Origin: a candidate division SR1 bacterium
GTDB taxonomy: Bacteria; Patescibacteriota; Gracilibacteria; Absconditabacterales; Absconditicoccaceae
Assembly (NCBI GenBank): GCA_002746475.1
Contig: PDOX01000008.1
Coordinates: 1-6,539 of the forward strand
Direction of reading: 5' to 3'
DNA: 6,539 nucleotides
Part shown: one piece after another, positions 1 through 6,539 of the stretch
Layout of the letters: every line of letters starts with the position of its first letter
Numbering within the stretch: the first letter of the stretch is position 1
Position numbers and translations under genes: made by a program
Notes under the pieces: generated by a model
The model's database searches: none
What the model saw: only the letters and a program-made list of their open reading frames with translations
What the model was told of the DNA's origin: nothing

Positions 1-98
1 ATCGTCTCGGTAATCTCTAACATCCTATCCGCAAGAGTTGATTTTCCGTGATCAATATGTGCAATAATACAAAAATTTCTAATTTTACTTGTGTCCAT
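1..98 (-). CDS. lepA: Elongation factor 4 (LepA), N-terminal fragment cut by the window edge
   Basis: Seen: 32 complete codons from an ATG at 98-96, reading [20 protein letters not shown] and then [12 protein letters not shown] up to the edge. The segment [14 protein letters not shown] is the G1/P-loop of translational GTPases. The context [19 protein letters not shown] is characteristic of LepA rather than EF-Tu or EF-G. Known for the family: a ribosome-bound GTPase of about 600 residues that acts on elongating or stalled ribosomes. Only the start of the G domain is present, and no TGA codon falls in this piece. A promoter-like pair at 107-135 would start transcription two or three bases before the ATG, so the mRNA could be leaderless. 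The upstream gene on the same strand ends in its own terminator, which suggests that lepA is transcribed separately. Confidence 0.93.
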   Translation of the reverse strand, partial: MDTSKIRNFCIIAHIDHGKSTLADRMLEITET

Positions 99-106
99 GC
101 TCTACA

Positions 107-135
107 ATATTACCATTGAAAAATAAAAAAAACAA
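107..135 (-). promoter_or_regulatory. Possible lepA promoter giving a leaderless transcript
   Basis: Seen on the minus strand: a -35-like TTGTTT (135-130), a 17-base spacer and a -10-like TAATAT (112-107). The predicted start near 100 lies about two bases before the lepA ATG at 98. The -35 lies in the T-tract of the terminator described at 121-155. Chance matches are frequent in DNA this AT-rich, so this is tentative. Confidence 0.35.
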
Positions 136-155
136 AAAAGGGAAATATCTTTCCC
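121..155 (-). terminator. Rho-independent terminator of the 167-residue gene
   Basis: On the minus strand a 6-bp stem GGGAAA/TTTCCC (155-150 pairs with 145-140, loop of four bases) is followed directly by a T-rich tract (TTTTTTG, then eight T). It lies about 40 bases after the TAG of the gene at 196-699 and before lepA. That position fits the end of the first transcription unit. Confidence 0.6.
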
Positions 156-195
156 CCCTAGTGTACAAAAGAGCATATTAAATACAAGCGTTTTT

Positions 196-699
196 CTATT
201 CGACAATACATTTGATATTATCACCTATTCTATTTTCCAGTTCTTGTTTCTTTAAATCTATCATTCTCCCCTCTAAATATCATATTTCAATTAAAATATT
301 CTGAACTGAAGGACATTCTTTAAGAATTTGAGATTCTCTAATAAGACGTTTTCCATTTAAATATTTAGGAGCTATTCCACTTCTAACAAACATAAATTTT
401 TTATCATCATTATATTTAAATATAACACATCTTGAATAATCTTCATACTCCCCCCCCCCAATATCTTTATTACAAACTTCTTTAATAAGAGTATCATGGA
501 CCTTTTCAAAATAATCGCAAGAAATTATATCTTTAGGTGATTTTGAAAGAAATATTCCCCTTTTTATGCTTATAAGATTAATTTCTTTTCAAAAAAACAT
601 AGATAATATTCTCTCATAATCATGACGTATTTCATTTTTAATTTTTGGAATACTATGTATTCTACCTATTCTATCTTCCAAAAGTTTTAAGTTGTTCAT
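196..699 (-). CDS. Hypothetical protein, 167 residues, with two TGA-glycine codons and a G10 tract
   Basis: Seen: reading TGA as Gly, one frame runs from ATG (699-697) to TAG (198-196). In-frame TGA codons are at 591-589 (residue 37, after SMFF) and 282-280 (residue 140, in LIEIGYLEGR). GGAG at 707-704 lies four bases before the ATG and supports this start. The protein is charged, without a signal peptide or membrane segment, so it is probably cytoplasmic. It has a central stretch CVIFKYNDDKKFMFVRSG and a Lys/Glu-rich, probably helical C-terminus. I do not recognise the family. Ten consecutive G (459-450) encode a Gly-Gly-Gly run near residues 81-83. Gain or loss of one G would bring an early TAA or TAG. 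It has its own promoter (777-806) and terminator (121-155), so it looks monocistronic. Confidence 0.75.
450..459. repeat. C10/G10 homopolymer tract inside a coding sequence
   Basis: Ten uninterrupted C on the plus strand (ten G in the coding sense) in otherwise very AT-rich DNA. The coding frame is intact with exactly ten. Eleven would end the protein about 14 codons later at TAA, and nine about 28 codons later at TAG. Such tracts are prone to replication slippage and also to sequencing error. Confidence 0.9.
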
Positions 700-776
700 T
701 TCGCTCCATTAAAAACATCATTTAAATATTTCATTCCAAAACATGTTTATCTCTCTAACTACCCCTCACACAAGAA

Positions 777-806
777 CATATATAATGATTTTTTATGTTT
801 TGTCAA
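777..806 (-). promoter_or_regulatory. Sigma-70-like promoter for the 167-residue gene
   Basis: Minus strand: a perfect -35 TTGACA (806-801) is followed by a -10 read either as TATATA (784-779, spacer 16) or TATATG (782-777, spacer 18). Transcription would start near 770, leaving a leader of about 70 bases before the ATG at 699. It lies in the 246-base divergent gap between this gene and truD. No equally good promoter for truD is visible there. Confidence 0.6.
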
Positions 807-945
807 TATAAAATAAAAAATATGTGTTAGAGTTGCAGCAATTAGGTTTACAAAAGAGAAAAGATATTGCTTTTAATCTATATATTACTAACATCTTAAA
901 AAAATATTGATAATTATACCTCTATTATCTCATAAACATACATCT

Positions 946-2289
946 ATGCTTTTCACGTTTAAACATACTCCCCAAGATTTTTTTGTAGAAGAACTTTTAG
1001 GATTTGAACTCAGTGGAAAAGGAGATGTTTTTTTTGTCCAATTTGAGAAAGAGAATAAAAATACCATGGATATCATCGCCCATCTGTGTAAAAGTTTCCC
1101 TATTGAGAGGAAAGATTTGGGGATTTCTGGACTGAAAGATAAACATGCTGTCACCAGACAACGAATCTGTATCTACAAAAGTGTATTAGAAAAGATCTGA
1201 TGAGATCAGACGAAATGAAGAGAAGAATTTCTCAAGCATTTGGGACAGGTTGCAAAAATCATTACTACAACTTGGCATGATACTCCTCTTGCAGTAGGGA
1301 GACATAAGTATAACCGTTTTCGTATTGTATTAAGATTTAAAGATACTCCTTCCTCTGAATTAGAAACAAACATTGAAGAAAAAATTAAAAAAATACAGAC
1401 CACGGGATTTCCTAACTGTTTTGGTCAGCAGAGATTTGGGAAAGGGAATAGAAATTTCAAGAGAGCCTGTGAGATTTTCCAGATGACAAAAAAAGCGATG
1501 AAAAATGCATTTGAAATTAGATTTAAGCTCCAAGCTTTTTCAAGTATGTATTTCAATCATTATGCTTTATCCAGACGGAAAAAATGACAACATCTCCTCG
1601 AGGGAGATATTCTAACCAGCACTTTTCATGCCTGGAAAGCAGAAGTTGGAAGCTATGAAAATCAGGAAATTCATCTTTTTGATTACCAGCAATGCAAAGA
1701 GCATTATCCTGATAAAGAATTTTTTGCTCCAAATTATTATGACAAAACAATCCCTTATGATCCAAAAAAATGGACACCAACCGGGCTGATTTTGGGCTAT
1801 AATATGCTTTTGTGTCCCAATGGAAGCAAAGCGTTTTTCAAAGATTGGGAACTGATAAAAAAAAGCAAAGTATTAGACTATATGGAAAGTATCAAAAAAC
1901 ATCAACTTTGGGGAATTAGAAGACCGTTGTGGATCATTCCTAAAAATTTTTCGTATACTTGGTCCCCTAGCCATACTTATCATCCTCTCAAAAAACAAAA
2001 CTCCCCTGTATTAGACCCCTCAGTCCCGCAAAGCGGGACAGCTCCCCTCCAAGGGGATCCAGCATCCCCCCTCGGAGGGGGGACACCCGAACAAAGTGAG
2101 GGAGGGGGGTCTTATATTGAAGTTCCCTACGAATCAAGAGAAGGAGGTTGTGAACTCACCCTCAATTTCACACTCCCAACGGGAGCTTATGCAACAGTCT
2201 TACTCAGCAGTATTTTCCAAGATATTGATTATAACACCTGCAAGCAAAACAAATTACTCATCCCTAATGAAATCATCAGCATCAATTAA
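946..2289 (+). CDS. truD: tRNA pseudouridine(13) synthase TruD, with four TGA-glycine codons and an in-frame palindromic insertion
   Basis: Role (family knowledge): isomerises uridine 13 of tRNA to pseudouridine in the cytoplasm. Seen: 447 residues if TGA is Gly (codons at 1198, 1201, 1216 and 1585; residues 85, 86, 91 and 214). Family motifs occur in order: DFFVEE (11-16), GLKDKHAVTRQ (62-72) with the presumed catalytic Asp65, PNCFGQQRFG (156-165), LQAFSSMYFN (about 195-204), PTGLILG (278-284), GIRRP (323-327) and LPTGAYAT (410-417). The three segments between TGA codons hold motifs of one enzyme, so they must be one gene. Start: ATG 946 places FxVEE at the usual distance. A TTG at 907 is in frame but adds an atypical 13-residue leader. 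No Shine-Dalgarno is visible. Residues of about 352-389 are a Pro/Gly/Ser-rich insert encoded by a palindromic element, making the protein longer than E. coli TruD (about 350 residues). The last 36 bases overlap the convergent membrane-protein gene. Confidence 0.93.
2001..2113 (+). repeat. GC-rich multi-hairpin palindromic element inserted in frame in truD
   Basis: Seen: three consecutive hairpins. The first is GTCCCGC/GCGGGAC (2023-2029 with 2033-2039, loop AAA). The second is TCCCC/GGGGA (2043-2047 with 2053-2057). The third is an 8-bp stem, TCCCCCCT with AGGGGGGA (2065-2072 with 2076-2083, loop CGG). An outer stem GACCCC/GGGGTC (2014-2019 with 2106-2111), with CTCA/TGAG inside, encloses them in a cruciform-like fold. 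Composition is sharply more GC-rich than the flanks. It stays open in the truD frame, encoding a Pro/Gly/Ser-rich stretch. It resembles dispersed intragenic palindromes in general form, such as Rickettsia palindromic elements. Only one copy is in this window, so its repetitive nature is inferred. The edges are approximate. Confidence 0.75.
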
Positions 2290-3657
2290 AGTATCTACAG
2301 AAACATCATCCTCCTGTACATATATTGGGTCTGTTGTATATTTTGCCCTGCTATTTTTTGATTTATTGAAAATATAGAGCAAAAGAAGAATTTTTATCGT
2401 AAGATAGAGAAATACAAACGCAAAAGTTAATTGTCCTGAAATAGACAAACGTATCAATAATACAATATTTACAAATGTAACTACACTATCTATTACCATT
2501 GCTGTGGTATAATCTCGTTGAGTCCACACAATACGAGGAAACAGGATTTCAAGATTAAAAATCACAATACTATAAAGAATATTTCGTACTATTGCTGTCA
2601 TAACCAGAGAAGGACTAAACATAGAAAAATAAGAGAAAAATACAAGGTAAGCAAAAATATTCACTCCTAAGAACATTCATATTTTTTGTAAAATACTTGT
2701 GAAATTTAATTTCCTAAATACATAAATATTTATAAGAAATACTACAATAATTCCTCGATGTATAGGCAACAATATGAAACTAGCAATATCTCCATTTGCA
2801 GAAGTAACAAAATAATAAATAAAAAGTAATAACAATAAAATATTTGCTCATTCTAGAAAATATTTCATATAATTGGGCATCGTCCTGACAATATGTTCGA
2901 AAAAGAGATAATACTTATTATATTTGGGTTGCTGTTTAAGAAATGGAACAATCCTCTCCCCTGCTAAAATTTTTCTCACAGAAATACTTTTTTTCTCAAA
3001 TTTTTCTTGTTTAATAGGATGATGTTTACAATACCAAACTCATCATAACAATCCTAATAATACACATAACAACACCATTACTGCATAATCTCCCTGTGGA
3101 ATCTGATCATATATTACTACTCCCAATGTCAATATAACCACAAGCACAAAATGATATTGTATAACTGATGATATAGGATAATATAACGGCACAATAAAAT
3201 ATAAAAATGCCAAAAACCCCATCGTAAATCCTAAAAGATATTCAAAGGTCAAAAAAGCATCCGTTCAAGAAGTAAACAAAGCATACACAATAAGTGCAAG
3301 AGCAGAAATATAATAAGTAATATACGTAATATCTTTTGCATATGGCAAGTTTGTAACATAGGAAATTAATAATCCTATAATATTAATTCATAAAACTCCT
3401 AACAAAGATTCAACCATTCCAATACCAAGAATATACATAACATACACTATTGCAATATTTACAAGATTTCGCGCTCAAAGAAACAAATATTTATTATCTA
3501 TATGAATATCTCAAAAAGTATCTTTACTCTGTATTGCCACCCATACTGCAAAAAAGAAAAATAATACAAAAGGAATAAACCCTCGATATCATAAACCAAT
3601 TGCATAAAAATATACTGAAAACAATGCTATTCCTATCAACAATACAACTATTTTCAC
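2254..3657 (-). CDS. Polytopic membrane protein of unknown family, about 13 transmembrane segments, nine TGA-glycine codons
   Basis: Seen: one frame from GTG (3657-3655) to TAA (2256-2254), 467 residues, with TGA as Gly at 3589, 3511, 3475, 3388, 3265, 3043, 3040, 2848 and 2677 (low coordinate of each). Hydrophobic segments lie near residues 3-19, 26-42, 63-79, 84-100, 112-129, 136-158, 165-182, 191-209, 270-285, 300-316, 328-346, 350-372, 386-403 and 407-430. A basic loop (about 210-265) divides the protein into two halves, and the C-terminal 37 residues are acidic (EDD, DADD). I recognise no transporter, flippase or enzyme motif. The start is uncertain: there is no ATG until deep inside, no Shine-Dalgarno, and the frame is open back to the TAA of the upstream gene at 3697. 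It may be co-transcribed with that gene, or be its severed C-terminal part. The 3' end overlaps truD by 36 bases, tail to tail. Confidence 0.72.
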
Positions 3658-3696
3658 AGCTTTAAATATTAAAAAATAAAAATATAAATAAGCATA

Positions 3697-4842
3697 TTAC
3701 AATGATAACGTATTTTTTATAATCATTAATATTACTTGACAAAGAAAAAACGCTATAACAAATCAAAGAAAAAGAACAAAATATCTTTTTTTTGCAAAAT
3801 ATGAAACAATAAGCAAAAGTCAATTTAATACTGCAATTTGTAATAAACTCATCACAATATTTTCTGATAATACAAACGTGTTTTTACCTAAAAATGATAA
3901 ATAAATCCCCATTCATACAATTACAATAAACAAAATAGTTTGAACAAATTGAAAGACATTTACAATAAGTGTTTGATATTTTGTTAAATGATACAAAAAA
4001 TCCTTCCGCAGAAATTTAATATATAATCCTATTTTTCCGAGAGAAATATAAAAACTATCAGTTGTTGTCTTTATTCCTCAAATTCTTTTTATATCTTCTG
4101 CCTTTTCGTATTTTTTCACTTCTTTTGCCACATCAATATTCGTTACCACTGATCACTGAAAAAGACTTTGCTGAAAATCAGTTAATTTATTAATTTGTCT
4201 CTTTTCTATATCATTAATCATAACAATCATCTGATTTGCATAAGCCTTCATCTTTTCTATATTAGTACCAAGTTTCACTTTTGACAATTCTTGAGTTAAA
4301 TCCTCTAACTTTTTCTTTTCTTGACTACTGATATCATCAATCATTGTAGTTAAGATAGTATTTGCTCTCTGGATTACTTGACTAGATAACAACTGCATCT
4401 CAGTAATCTGATGATCTTCTAATTCAATTTCTTGTTGCTCATGTTGATGTTTAGCTTTCTTTTCATTAATAGTATGTAATTTTTCTAATAATATATTCCA
4501 CTTAACAATATCTTGTTGTAGTTTTTCTGGATTTATCGGTTGGTCGGTATCCAAACTCTCAATCGTTTGCACATGAAATCATACCAGAGAAAACAATAAA
4601 TATCCTTTTCTATAATCTGTAGATTGGATAATTACAGGGAAATGTTGTTCATTATCTTCAATGATAAGTTGAGTTATTCAAAAATTGATTGCCAATCATG
4701 TATATTTTTCTATGTTTAATACAACAACTCATAGTCATGAAAGATATGTTCTTAATTCTTTTTCAGAATTTTTTTCTATTAAAAAATCTAAATTATAGTT
4801 TTTTCATCCAATTTCTTTTATTCCTAATACATGAAATAGCAT
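3697..4842 (-). CDS. Coiled-coil membrane protein of unknown function, 381 residues, eleven TGA-glycine codons
   Basis: Seen: ATG (4842-4840) to TAA (3699-3697), with TGA as Gly at 4804, 4735, 4729, 4696, 4678, 4579, 4153, 4078, 3913, 3820 and 3763. An in-frame TAG at 4851-4849 limits the start, and no Shine-Dalgarno is visible. Layout: residues 1-95 are a soluble, probably alpha/beta part. Residues of about 108-225 are a charged Gln/Glu/Lys-rich helical stretch likely to form a coiled coil. Residues 231-295 are basic and probably cytoplasmic. Three membrane segments follow at about 297-318, 327-349 and 355-376. The N-terminal pattern FLIEKNSEKELRTYLSGLG followed by a beta-like run loosely recalls the helix-then-strand modules at the N-termini of PilC/GspF-type assembly proteins, but that is too weak to name it. 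It precedes the polytopic protein on the same strand and in the same frame, so the two probably act together at the membrane (inference). Confidence 0.72.
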
Positions 4843-5067
4843 GGTATACTATCTTGAACGTTTAAAAAAGATTTTTTCGTTATTTTTTCTTTATCATTTG
4901 TTTTTATCAAAAAGAAAAGAAAAATCAAGAAGAAAATCACAGGTATCATGCACTATATCTCGAAAAGACTACTATTTTCCCTTGCAAAATTCAAAAAAAT
5001 GAGTATATAGTCGCCACTATCTAAAAATAGACAAAAATAAAATTTTATATGTTATCAGAATAATTAT
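4843..5067. other. Divergent intergenic region, 225 bases
   Basis: It separates the minus-strand membrane pair from the plus-strand ATPase and must hold both promoters. It is T/A-rich. I find no -35/-10 pair better than chance in either direction, no clear hairpin and no supported small gene. A 20-codon ATG frame at 4948-5010 lacks an RBS and is probably fortuitous. Confidence 0.5.
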
Positions 5068-5346
5068 ATGGAATTAGTTACAAGTACCAATAGTGTTCTT
5101 GACCAATATTTCAATGACAACACCATGTCTATCCACCTCAAAGAAGGAGTAACCATGCTCAAAAAAGAGTGAGGACCTGGGAATTGGCAGTCAGTCTTTA
5201 CCCCAGAAAAAATAGAAAAGAAGGAACTAGAAGCTTTGATTGATACAATCTTTTCAGAAGTTGAGGCGCGTGATGATAGCTATATGGAAATTGACAGACC
5301 AATGTCAAAAGTGTTGCAATTAGGAGTATATAGATGATGATTATAA
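5068..5346 (+). pseudogene. PINA-like ATPase, 5' part, ending at a frame-changing deletion
   Basis: Seen: ATG 5068; TGA as Gly at 5170 in KKEGGPGNWQ. The frame continues through QLGVYR (ends 5334), then reads Gly-Gly-Leu and stops at TAA 5344-5346, giving 92 residues. The matches are to the linker preceding the ATPase core of archaeal PIN-ATPase-KH proteins: FNDNTMSIHLKEGV (about 15-28), the K-G-x-PG-x-W motif, and YMEIDRPMSKVLQLGVYR (just before the break). Family knowledge: after this point members carry about 25 conserved residues containing RPPFSDGWEITAVRP, and then a DYxL motif. Those residues are absent here, and the sequence resumes in another frame. The family's N-terminal PIN nuclease-like domain is also absent, because a TAA at 5038-5040 closes the frame just upstream. 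No Shine-Dalgarno is visible. Confidence 0.82.
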
Positions 5347-6418
5347 ATTAGATAGCAAAATCATTGATCTGTTTAAAAATAAATCAAAAGGGATCTTGGT
5401 TTCAGGAGCACCTGGAAGTGGGAAAACTACCTTTTCACAGGCATTAGTAGAATTCTATCATAAGCAAGATAAAATTATCAAAACGATAGAATCACCTCGT
5501 GATCTGATGGTACCAGACAGTGTAGTACAGTATAGTTTCACGCACGGTTCACACGATGAATTGAGAGATATCTTATTGTTATCAAGACCGGATTATACAA
5601 TTTATGATGAAGTGAGAAATACTCCAGACTTCGAATTGTATAAAGATCTGAGATTGACAGGAATTGGGATGATTGGAGTAATTCACGCGACCAAACCTGT
5701 TGATAGTATTCAGAGATTTTTAGGAACGATTGAAATTGGAATTATTCCACAAGTTTTGGATACGGTAATCTTTATCGATGGTGGGAAAATTACTGAGATT
5801 TTGCAACTAGAATTGACGGTGAAAGTGCCTGCTGGAATGAATTCTGAGGATCTCTCTCGTCCCGTTATTGTGATCAGTAGTTTCTTTGAGAACAAGCCAT
5901 TATACGAAATTTATAGTTTCGGTGAACAGGTAGTCGTAATTCCTCTGGACAAAATTGATGCGGGGATGCCTGACAAGAAAAAGAAAAATATGCACAAATA
6001 TGCAAAAGATCTCATTGACCAAAAGTTATCACTCTTGATTCCGTGAGGATTCTTGTCTAAAATCCAGTCTGATGAGAGAATAGATATCTTTATCCCTAAG
6101 AAAAACAAGGCAAGTATTATCGGAAGGGCTGGAAAAAACATCATGGATATTGAAAAGCAGATGGGATTCCAAATCGGAGTACATACATTGGAAGATCTTC
6201 CACTATTAGATGTGAAAACCAATCTAAAAAAAAGAAATAATCAGATGACCATACTCTTTCCTAAACACATGATCGAACATCCTATCACGATCATGATCGG
6301 AGATGATATCTTGCAAGGGAAGACTAACGACCGTGCAGAATTGATTATTAAGAAAAAAGCTCTTGTGAGAGAGATAGAAAAGAAAGGCTATGTTTTGATA
6401 GATTATGATGGAATCTAA
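5324..6418 (+). pseudogene. PINA-like ATPase, 3' part: P-loop ATPase core plus KH domain
   Basis: Seen: this frame opens after a TAG at 5321-5323 and runs to TAA 6416-6418, with TGA as Gly at 6044. The first possible start is TTG 5396 (340 residues), too close to the P-loop for a natural N-terminus. Motifs: Walker A GAPGSGKTT (from 5405), ESPRDLMVPD, a Walker-B-like region SRPDYTIYDEVRN (about 5582-5620), IGMIGVIHATKP, then TVKVPAG and EIYSFGEQ. The KH domain around 6080-6200 has the GxxG loop GRAG (6122-6133) in IIGRAGKNI. Family knowledge: Sulfolobus PINA is a hexameric ATPase implicated in Holliday-junction processing. These proteins are often mislabelled as PilT/TadA pilus ATPases, but the KH domain argues against a pilus role. 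The order and spacing leave no doubt that this belongs with the part starting at 5068. There is no other damage over about 1 kb, so the break is recent or an assembly artefact. An archaeal origin is possible. Confidence 0.88.
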
Positions 6419-6539
6419 GAAATAGTAGAGCATAAGGAGAATAGCAATAGTAGTATCTAAATAATATCAAATATCGCTATCTTTTCTTATGTTTTTTATA
6501 CACATATATTTTGTACTATACTTTATACCGTATCTTATA
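6419..6539. other. 3' flank without a supported gene
   Basis: These 121 AT-rich bases follow the ATPase stop. ATAGC near 6444 could pair with GCTAT near 6476 over a long loop, followed by CTTTTCTT, but the stem is only five bases and I do not call it a terminator. Several TATA-like words near the right edge could belong to a promoter of a gene beyond the window. Confidence 0.4.

Noticed and set aside
781..786. Perfect TATAAT on the plus strand, considered as a truD promoter
   Set aside because: No -35-like hexamer lies 15-19 bases upstream. The word is better explained as part of the minus-strand promoter region, and it is 160 bases from the truD start.
930..1154. Minus-strand open frame opposite truD
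   Set aside because: It lies antisense to the conserved N-terminal motifs of TruD and has no recognisable features.
1206..1780. Minus-strand open frames (1206-1403 and 1553-1780) opposite the truD core
   Set aside because: They are shadows of truD, which carries family motifs in the opposite strand frame at these positions.
2096..2377. Plus-strand open frame starting within the palindromic element
   Set aside because: It overlaps truD and the convergent membrane gene in other frames, has no start signal, and its sequence is low complexity.
4948..5010. Small plus-strand frame of 20 codons upstream of the ATPase, considered as a leader peptide or remnant PIN domain
   Set aside because: It has no ribosome-binding site and no PIN-like acidic residues, and its basic/hydrophobic content is what AT-rich intergenic DNA gives by chance.
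5396..6046. Type IV pilus retraction ATPase PilT
   Set aside because: The P-loop core resembles PilT-class ATPases, but the DYTIYDEVRN and EIYSFGEQ motifs and the C-terminal KH domain match the PINA-type family, and no pilus genes are recognisable nearby.
5710..6433. Minus-strand open frames (5710-5895, 5911-6222 and 6224-6433) opposite the ATPase
   Set aside because: The plus strand encodes conserved ATPase and KH motifs across these positions.
1..6539. CRISPR arrays, tRNA or rRNA genes and transposases
   Set aside because: No regularly spaced direct repeats, cloverleaf-like segments, rRNA sequence or transposase motifs were seen on either strand.

Overview
The window reads as bacterial, AT-rich DNA from a lineage that decodes UGA as glycine (translation table 25), which points to Gracilibacteria (BD1-5) or Absconditabacteria (SR1) of the Candidate Phyla Radiation. 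With the standard code most genes here shatter into short pieces. With TGA read as Gly, the pieces join in a single frame into full-length proteins ended by TAA or TAG. I count 28 in-frame TGA codons over five loci that are well supported as sense codons. The sequence cannot decide between the two phyla.

Left arm (1-806), minus strand: the first 32 codons of lepA (elongation factor 4) run off the left edge. Upstream of it lies a 167-residue unknown protein with two TGA-Gly codons and a run of ten G. That gene has a good promoter and its own hairpin/T-tract terminator.

Centre left (946-2289), plus strand: truD, tRNA pseudouridine-13 synthase. It needs four TGA-Gly codons. It carries a GC-rich, multi-hairpin palindromic element inserted in frame near its C-terminal end. 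Its 3' end overlaps the gene coming from the right.

Centre (2254-4842), minus strand: two consecutive membrane-protein genes of unknown function with 20 TGA-Gly codons. The first-transcribed one has an N-terminal soluble part, a long coiled coil and three C-terminal membrane segments. The second is a polytopic membrane protein of about 13 segments. They lie in the same reading frame, separated by one TAA and 39 bases, so a split single gene is possible.

Right arm (5068-6418), plus strand: an ATPase of the archaeal PINA type (PIN/PilT-like ATPase plus KH domain). It has no PIN domain here, and a frame-changing internal deletion of a conserved segment breaks it. The two parts are otherwise undecayed. 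The last 121 bases hold no gene that I can support.

No tRNA, rRNA, CRISPR array or insertion sequence was seen. The most notable features are the recoding, the in-frame palindromic insertion in truD, the broken archaeal-type ATPase and the unidentified membrane pair.
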